NCBI GenBank assembly: GCA_046757645.1
Contig: JBHHYS010000047.1
Coordinates: 1-18,865 of the forward strand
Length of the DNA stretch: 18,865 nt
Source: JBHHYS01 sp046757645
GTDB taxonomy: Bacteria > Acidobacteriota > Terriglobia > Acidiferrales > 2-02-FULL-67-57
Direction of reading: 5' to 3'
Below, piece by piece: positions 14,415-18,865 of this stretch. The translations under genes were made by a program, and so were the position numbers. A model generated the notes under the pieces. The model was given only the letters and a program-made list of their open reading frames with translations, was not told where the DNA came from and made no database searches. Numbering within the stretch: the stretch's first letter is position 1; every line of letters begins with the position of its first letter.

Positions 14415-14420
14415 CCTCCT
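14415..14420 (-). promoter_or_regulatory. Shine-Dalgarno fixing the VOC gene start
   Basis: Minus-strand AGGAGG lies 6 nt before the ATG at 14408-14406, favouring this start over an in-frame ATG nine codons upstream. Confidence 0.8.
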
Positions 14421-14476
14421 CGCCTCAAATTGCAACTAAACTCAACCCGGTTTGTGCACTCGCCTCTAGAAAAACC

Positions 14477-15697
14477 TCAGGCCTTGGCCGGGCGCTGTTC
14501 CGGGGGCTTGATGCGGCGGAAGGCCGCAAAGAGCAGCAGGTCGTAGACGATCTTGAGCCCGCTGCCGGCAAGGAGCGGCACCGACAGCGTGGCGGCCGAC
14601 TGCATCAAATAGCCGGCGAAAGAGGGTGCGGCCGCCCAGGCGAGGTTGCGGCTCAAGTTGGTGGCGCCGCTGGCGAAAGTGCGCTCGGCGGGCGCCACCA
14701 TTGCCAGGGTGTAAGACTGACGCGTGGGCACGTCCATCCGCACCAGGACCTCCCGCGCCAGGAAAAGAGACGCCGCCCAGCCAAAGCTCGGCACAAAAGG
14801 CACGGCCAAGAGTAGTAGGTTGGCCGGGATGTGGGTGAAGACCATGGTGTTTACCAAGCCGATGTGCCCGGCCAACCAAGCGGCGCCCAGGTGCGAACCA
14901 GCGTTGGCCAGTCCGGCGGCAAAAAACAGCGGGGCCAACCACTCTTCTCCCACCCCAAAGCGGCGAAAGAACCAATATGCCAGCAGAGTGTTGGTGAGGA
15001 AGCCGCCGCCTAAACTGTCGAGGCTGAAGAGCCCAGCCAAGCGGAAGATGATCTTCTTCGACGCGGCTGAGATCCGGGGCGGGGCGGCGCCAGCGACATA
15101 GACCTCCACTTGGCGGGACAGCCCCAGGTAGAGGACGCCCACCCCCAACATCAGCACGGCATAGAGACCGAAGGTGAGCCGATAGGAGTCGAGCACTTCT
15201 ACACCAAATTTCTGCCGCAACAAATACGCCAGCCCGGCCAGCAAGCTGCCCAAGGCACCACCGGCGTCGAGCAGAAGATTGTAATAAGCCAGGGCCCAGG
15301 TGCGGCGCTCAGCCGGAACAATTTCCGGCACCACCGCCTGCTCCAGCGCGACCGCACCACCGCGGTCGCGTCCCATCCCGTTGAGCATGCCGAAGAAGGC
15401 GGCCAAGAGAAAAACAGAGAAGCGCGAGGCTAGGGCCACCGTGACACCGCCCCCAGCAGAGAGTACTGCCAGCCACAAGAGTGTGGAGCGACGACCCAGC
15501 CGGTCGGCGCGGAGTGTCACCACCAGCGTGCCGACGGCCGCACCCCCTAGCCCGCCAGCCACCACGATACCGATTGCCCCTGCGCCCAAGCCAGCCTGAG
15601 CCAAATAGAGCGCCAGCAGCACGCCGGTCAGTCCGATCCCCAGCGAGCGCAGAAAGGCCGCCGCATAGATCAACAACAGATTCCGGTTGAGCTGCAC
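14477..15697 (-). CDS. major facilitator superfamily transporter
   Basis: A 406-residue, very hydrophobic protein with about 12 predicted membrane helices. The N-terminal half has LIYAAAFLRSLGIGLTGVLL, LYLAQAGLGAGAIGIVVAGG, then the inter-helix 2-3 loop RADRLGRRSTLLW, a form of MFS motif A. The C-terminal half includes FTHIPANLLLLAVPFVPSFG and VRMDVPTRQSYTLAMVAPAE. The frame starts at GTG 15697, since an in-frame stop precedes it closely. There is no good Shine-Dalgarno, so a start a few codons in is possible. The substrate is unknown; drug or solute efflux and nutrient uptake are both compatible. It lies 85 nt downstream of glmS in the same direction. Confidence 0.85.
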   Translation of the reverse strand: MQLNRNLLLIYAAAFLRSLGIGLTGVLLALYLAQAGLGAGAIGIVVAGGLGGAAVGTLVVTLRADRLGRRSTLLWLAVLSAGGGVTVALASRFSVFLLAAFFGMLNGMGRDRGGAVALEQAVVPEIVPAERRTWALAYYNLLLDAGGALGSLLAGLAYLLRQKFGVEVLDSYRLTFGLYAVLMLGVGVLYLGLSRQVEVYVAGAAPPRISAASKKIIFRLAGLFSLDSLGGGFLTNTLLAYWFFRRFGVGEEWLAPLFFAAGLANAGSHLGAAWLAGHIGLVNTMVFTHIPANLLLLAVPFVPSFGWAASLFLAREVLVRMDVPTRQSYTLAMVAPAERTFASGATNLSRNLAWAAAPSFAGYLMQSAATLSVPLLAGSGLKIVYDLLLFAAFRRIKPPEQRPAKA

Positions 15698-15782
15698 AGG
15701 AGGTCAGCCGGTCGATCGACAACCGTATTCGTACAGCGTGTCGGGGAGGGGCAACTCGAGCCGACCCGGGAGAATCGTGTCG

Positions 15783-17657
15783 TTATTCAACGGTAACGCT
15801 CTTGGCCAGGTTGCGGGGTTGGTCAACGTCGCAGCCGCGGCGGACGGCGATGTAGTAGGCCAGCAGTTGGACGGGGGCAGCCTCGAGCAAAGGGGAAAGC
15901 AGCTCGCAGGTGGGGGGGAGCTCGAAAACCTGGTCTGCGGCGGCGCGGGCTTCGGTGTCGCCCTCGGTTACCAGGGCGATGACGATGCCGTCGCGGGCCT
16001 TGACCTCGCGGATGTTGCTCACCGTCTTCTCGTAGCGGGTCACCGACTCCGGGTTGTTGCGGTCCACGGTGGCCAGCACCACCACGGGCAGGTTGAGGTC
16101 AATCAGGGCGTTGGGGCCGTGCTTCATCTCCCCGGCGGGATAGCCTTCGGCGTGGATGTAGGAAATCTCCTTGAGCTTGAGGGCGCCTTCCAGCGCGAGC
16201 GGGTAGTGGATGCCGCGCCCCAGGAAGAGAAAATCGTGGCGGCGAAAGAACAGCCGGGCCAGCTCTTCGATTTCCTCGTCCCGCTGCAGGATTTGCTCCA
16301 GCTTGGCGGGGATCTTCAGCAACTCTTCGATGAAGGGCTTCGACGCCTCCGGGGTGAGCCGGCCGCGGGCCTGGGCGAGGTGGAGTGCGAGGATGAACAG
16401 GGCGGCGAGTTGGGTGGTGAAGGTTTTGGTGGAGGCCACGCCGATTTCCGGCCCGGCGTGGGTGTAGAGGCAGCCGTGGGCCTCGCGGGGAATCATGGAG
16501 CCGACCACGTTCGAGATCGCCAGGGTCTTCGAGCCTTTTCGCTGCGCTTCGCGCTGGGCGGCGATGGAGTCGGCGGTTTCCCCCGACTGGCTGATGATGA
16601 CCGTCAGGGTGCGGGCGTCAATGATGGGGTCGCGGTAGCGGTACTCAGAGCCGTAGTCCACTTCCACCGGCAGACGGGCCAACTGCTCCACCATAAACTT
16701 CCCCGCCAGGGCGGCGTGCCAGGAGGTGCCGCAGGCCACAATTTTGACCTCGCGGAATTCCCGGAAGTCGGCCTCGCTGAGTTCCATCTCCTCGCCCAGG
16801 TACACCCGACCCGTCTCCCGCGAGACTCGTCCCAGCAGGGTGTCGCGCACCGCCCGGGGCTGCTCGAAGATTTCTTTCAGCATAAAGTGCTTGAAGCCGC
16901 TCTTTTCCGCCTGGATGGGATCCCAGGTGATGTGCTGCAGGGCGCGCTGCACCGCATTGCCGGCGAAATCGAGCAGCCGCACCCCTTCCGGGGTGATGAC
17001 GGCCAGTTCGCCATCCGCCAGAAAGAAGACGTCGCGGGTGTGGTAGAGCAGGGCGGGGATGTCCGAGGCGACAAAGTATTCGTCCTGGCCCAAGCCGATG
17101 ACCGCCGGCGGGCCGGAGCGCACCGCCACGATTTTGTTGGGGTCGCGGACGGAGAGGATGGCCAGAGCAAACAGGCCGCCGAGCTCCCGCACCGCCCGGC
17201 GCACCGCCTCTTCCAGGGGGAGCGCCGCCCCCTGGCTCGGGGAGTGGTACTTCTCCACCAGGTGGGCGATGACTTCGGTATCGGTCTCCGTAACAAAGCG
17301 ATGGCCCTCGGCCTGCAAGCGCTCTTTCAGGGCGAGGTAGTTTTCAATGATGCCGTTGTGGACGACGACGATCGCGCCCTGACAATCGCGGTGGGGGTGG
17401 GCGTTTTCCTCGGTGGGGCGGCCGTGGGTGGCCCAGCGGGTGTGCCCGATGCCGTAAACGCCGTCCACCGGCTGCAGCCGAATCGTCTCCTCCAAGTTGC
17501 GCAGCTTACCCTGGCAGCGGCGGATTTCGAGCCCGGCATTCTCTCCTACCACCGCGATGCCAGCGGAGTCATAGCCGCGATACTCCAGCCGCTTCAAGCC
17601 GTCGAGCAGCACTGGCACCACCGGTTTCTTCCCAATGTAACCGATAATCCCGCACAT
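15783..17657 (-). CDS. glmS: glutamine-fructose-6-phosphate aminotransferase (isomerizing)
   Basis: GlmS makes glucosamine-6-phosphate from fructose-6-phosphate and glutamine, the first step towards UDP-GlcNAc for peptidoglycan and lipid A. The 624-residue protein begins MCGIIGYIGKK, with Cys2 as the glutaminase nucleophile, then KRLEYRGYDSAGIAVV, GIGHTRWATHG and VVHNGIIENYLALK of the class II amidotransferase domain. Two SIS domains follow: CGTSWHAALAGKFMVEQL near residue 307 with SQSGETADSI, and LGRGIHYPLALEGALKLKEI near 480 with AEGYPAGEMKHGP. The C-terminus PRNLAKSVTVE is the conserved end reaching the active site. Length is close to the E. coli enzyme. No glmS ribozyme-like element is evident in the 105-nt leader, although I could not fold it. 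purS lies upstream in the same direction. Confidence 0.96.
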   Translation of the reverse strand: MCGIIGYIGKKPVVPVLLDGLKRLEYRGYDSAGIAVVGENAGLEIRRCQGKLRNLEETIRLQPVDGVYGIGHTRWATHGRPTEENAHPHRDCQGAIVVVHNGIIENYLALKERLQAEGHRFVTETDTEVIAHLVEKYHSPSQGAALPLEEAVRRAVRELGGLFALAILSVRDPNKIVAVRSGPPAVIGLGQDEYFVASDIPALLYHTRDVFFLADGELAVITPEGVRLLDFAGNAVQRALQHITWDPIQAEKSGFKHFMLKEIFEQPRAVRDTLLGRVSRETGRVYLGEEMELSEADFREFREVKIVACGTSWHAALAGKFMVEQLARLPVEVDYGSEYRYRDPIIDARTLTVIISQSGETADSIAAQREAQRKGSKTLAISNVVGSMIPREAHGCLYTHAGPEIGVASTKTFTTQLAALFILALHLAQARGRLTPEASKPFIEELLKIPAKLEQILQRDEEIEELARLFFRRHDFLFLGRGIHYPLALEGALKLKEISYIHAEGYPAGEMKHGPNALIDLNLPVVVLATVDRNNPESVTRYEKTVSNIREVKARDGIVIALVTEGDTEARAAADQVFELPPTCELLSPLLEAAPVQLLAYYIAVRRGCDVDQPRNLAKSVTVE

Positions 17658-17733
17658 ATCAGTGACCCGTGACCCGCAACCAGTCCGGAAGAGGTGCTCT
17701 GCTCGTCCCGCCTGCCCCGCGCGAGGTGGAGGG

Positions 17734-17750
17734 GAGCGCAGTCGAGGGGC
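17734..17750. repeat. degenerate copy of the GAGCG...GTCGAGGG repeat
   Basis: GAGCGCAGTCGAGGGGC in the purS-glmS gap resembles the GAGCGAAAGTCGAGGG core at 4631-4646 and on the other strand at 13927-13942. It is short, so the link is tentative. Confidence 0.4.
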
Positions 17751-17762
17751 ACCCGCGCTTCG

Positions 17763-18005
17763 TCATTCCTCTAGCTCGTAGTGGTATTCTTCGATCACCG
17801 GGTTGGTGAGCACCTCGCGGGCCATCCGCTCTACCTCGGCGCGGGCCTGCTCCCGGGTAAGGCCGTCCAACTCCAGGTCAAACACCTTGCCCTGGCGCAC
17901 CTCTGTGATGCTGCGGTAGCCCAGCCCGGCCAGCGCCTGCTGGATGGTCTGCCCCTGGGGGTCGAGCACCGTCTTCTTCAGCGTGACGTAGACGCGCGCC
18001 TTCAT
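17763..18005 (-). CDS. purS: phosphoribosylformylglycinamidine synthase, PurS subunit
   Basis: An 80-residue protein from the ATG at 18005-18003; an in-frame TTG two codons upstream is a less likely start. The pattern KARVYVTLKKTVLDPQGQTI, then GYRSITEVRQGKVFDLELDG and LTNPVIEEYHYELEE is that of PurS, the small dimeric subunit that joins PurL and PurQ in the FGAM synthase of purine synthesis. It forms a ferredoxin-like fold and has no catalytic residue of its own. purQ and purL are not in this window, as purS is normally found with them; they may lie elsewhere, or this could be a lone purS. It is followed by glmS in the same direction after 105 nt. Confidence 0.92.
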   Translation of the reverse strand: MKARVYVTLKKTVLDPQGQTIQQALAGLGYRSITEVRQGKVFDLELDGLTREQARAEVERMAREVLTNPVIEEYHYELEE

Positions 18006-18096
18006 CCCCAACCACCGGCCGGCAACCCGCTATTGTAGCGCGACCCGTGCCCAGCGACCAGCGACCCGTGTTCAATCCAGCGGCCTGGCGGCCGCG

Positions 18097-18225
18097 CTGT
18101 CATTCCGAGTCCCGATTCCATCGGGACGAGGAATCTGCTTGTTGGCTCAGCGTAAGCCGACATCTGGCCAGCCGAATGCCCCCGAACACAGAAAAGCAGA
18201 TCCCTCGCTGCGCTCGGGATGACAG
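18097..18225. repeat. MITE-like inverted-repeat element
   Basis: The left arm (18097-18140) begins CTGTCATTCCGAG and ends CGAGGAATCTGCTT; the right arm (18191-18225), read on the other strand, begins CTGTCATCCCGAG and continues CGAGGGATCTGCTTTTC. The arms differ only at a few bases and in the spacer. Within the left arm TCCCGAT/ATCGGGA (18110-18126) makes its own 7-bp hairpin with a TCC loop. The middle 50 nt encode nothing evident. Such elements are common dispersed units in environmental genomes (recall). It fills much of the gap between purS and the deacetylase gene. Confidence 0.7.
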
Positions 18226-18234
18226 ACCAGTGCG

Positions 18235-18262
18235 AGTTTCGTTTTTCGATTTTCGCTTTTCG
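18235..18262. repeat. four tandem heptamers (NNTTTCG/NTTTTCG)
   Basis: AGTTTCG, TTTTTCG, ATTTTCG and CTTTTCG follow each other with an exact 7-bp period directly upstream of the deacetylase gene, covering where a -35 would be. Confidence 0.6.
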
Positions 18263-18265
18263 CCT

Positions 18266-18271
18266 TAGAAT
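18266..18271 (+). promoter_or_regulatory. -10 element just before the deacetylase ATG
   Basis: TAGAAT ends 7 nt before the ATG at 18279, so transcription would begin at or next to the start codon, giving a leaderless mRNA. No purine-rich Shine-Dalgarno is present. No good -35 is seen; the heptamer repeats occupy that place. Confidence 0.4.
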
Positions 18272-18278
18272 CCTTACT

Positions 18279-18865
18279 ATGCTGCCCTTCAAGCTGGTCT
18301 ATTCCGACGACTACGACCTCAACCTGGGGAACCACGTTTTTCCCGCGGTGAAGTACAAGTTGATCCGGGAAAAGTGCCTGGCGGAGGGGCTGGCCACGGG
18401 GGAGGATTTCCTCGAGCCGGCGCCGGCCCCGGACGAAGACATCCTCCGGGTGCACACCCAGGAGTGGGTGCGGAAGCTAAAAACCGGCAAGCTTTCCCCC
18501 TACGAGATCATGCGCCTGGAGGTGCCCTATTCACCGCAACTGGTGCGGTCCTTTTGGCTGTCGGCGGGCGGGTCCACCCTGGCGGCCCGCCGCGCCCTTG
18601 CCGAGGGTTGCGCCTTCAACCTGGGCGGCGGCTTCCACCACGCTTTTCCCGACCACGGCGAAGGCTTCTGCGCCATCCACGACGTGGCGGTGGCCCTGCG
18701 GCGGCTGCAAGCCGAGGGCACCGTGCGCACCGCGCTGGTGGTTGACCTCGACGTCCACCACGGCAACGGCACCGCCGCCATCTTTGCCGGCGACCCCAGC
18801 GTCTTCACCCTCTCGGTGCACCAGGAGAACAACTACCCTTATCCCAAGCCGCCCTCGGACATTGA
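18279..18865 (+). CDS. histone deacetylase family protein, N-terminal part (cut by window edge)
   Basis: The frame is open from ATG 18279 to the window end, 195 residues. Family marks: HTQEWVRKLKTG at 59-70; NLGGGFHHAFPDHGEGFCAI with the catalytic His120-His121 pair at 115-134; and VVDLDVHHGNGTA at 154-166, where Asp158 and His160 are the expected zinc ligands. The third zinc Asp would lie beyond the window. The N-terminus FKLVYSDDYDLNLGNHVFPA with the HVFP pattern is that of bacterial class II-like/AcuC-type deacetylases, which remove acetyl or other acyl groups from lysine side chains, polyamines or small molecules. The substrate is unknown. The neighbouring promoter elements suggest a leaderless transcript. 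Confidence 0.9.
   Translation, partial: MLPFKLVYSDDYDLNLGNHVFPAVKYKLIREKCLAEGLATGEDFLEPAPAPDEDILRVHTQEWVRKLKTGKLSPYEIMRLEVPYSPQLVRSFWLSAGGSTLAARRALAEGCAFNLGGGFHHAFPDHGEGFCAIHDVAVALRRLQAEGTVRTALVVDLDVHHGNGTAAIFAGDPSVFTLSVHQENNYPYPKPPSDI

Noticed and set aside
15687..17672. Long open frame antisense to glmS
   Set aside because: The same GC-rich artefact; GlmS on the opposite strand is complete and unambiguous.
17658..17762. Possible glmS riboswitch/ribozyme in the leader
   Set aside because: The gap is only 105 nt, is occupied by repeats such as GACCCGTGACCCG and a CGAGGGG unit, and shows no recognisable ribozyme core. Covariance-model search would be needed to exclude it fully.
1..18865. CRISPR array, rRNA or tRNA genes
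   Set aside because: No regularly spaced repeats and no conserved rRNA or tRNA sequence blocks were noticed; the only tandem repeat is the 28-nt heptamer block.

Overview
The window is a GC-rich bacterial chromosome segment from a Gram-negative organism. It carries a Kdo/lipid A operon (waaA-lpxK-waaF), glmS, a UvrD/PcrA helicase, a dodecin, a DUF4097 lipoprotein and purS. This mix, with frequent GTG/TTG starts and dispersed short palindromes, resembles Acidobacteriota or a neighbouring phylum. That placement is an impression, not something the sequence proves. No rRNA, tRNA, CRISPR array, integrase or transposase gene was seen, and no stretch longer than 300 bases lacks a gene.

Layout. (1) 1-262, minus: 5' part of a DUF6165-like gene with a GTG start and a strong Shine-Dalgarno. 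(2) 340-2321, minus: a compact, visibly AT-richer four-gene island with its own consensus sigma-70 promoter at 2360-2388. It encodes small basic proteins. Three share one presumptive winged-helix domain, and the last fuses that domain to a PLD-like (HxR variant) domain. This is the accessory part of the window and the best candidate for an undescribed system. (3) 2474-5960, minus: waaA-lpxK-waaF, coupled through GTGA and TTGA overlaps, for Kdo transfer, lipid A 4'-phosphorylation and heptose transfer. The island lies between this operon and the DUF6165-like gene. (4) 6051-12544, plus: a secreted hypothetical protein, UvrD/PcrA, an APC amino-acid permease, an exported S1/P1-nuclease or phospholipase-C-like protein, and an adenosine-deaminase-family enzyme; the last three are nearly contiguous. 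(5) 12625-18005, minus: dodecin, a DUF4097 lipoprotein with six YK(G) repeats, a VOC protein, an MFS transporter, glmS and purS. (6) 18279-end, plus: the N-terminal part of a histone-deacetylase-family protein, possibly translated from a leaderless mRNA.

How the genes relate. WaaA, LpxK and WaaF are steps of lipid A/inner-core LPS synthesis, and GlmS supplies the glucosamine-6-phosphate that leads to UDP-GlcNAc for lipid A and peptidoglycan. The permease / nuclease-like / deaminase trio could serve scavenging. The intergenic spaces hold several short palindromic or repeated elements, including a 19-mer shared between the lpxK coding region and a distant intergenic region.
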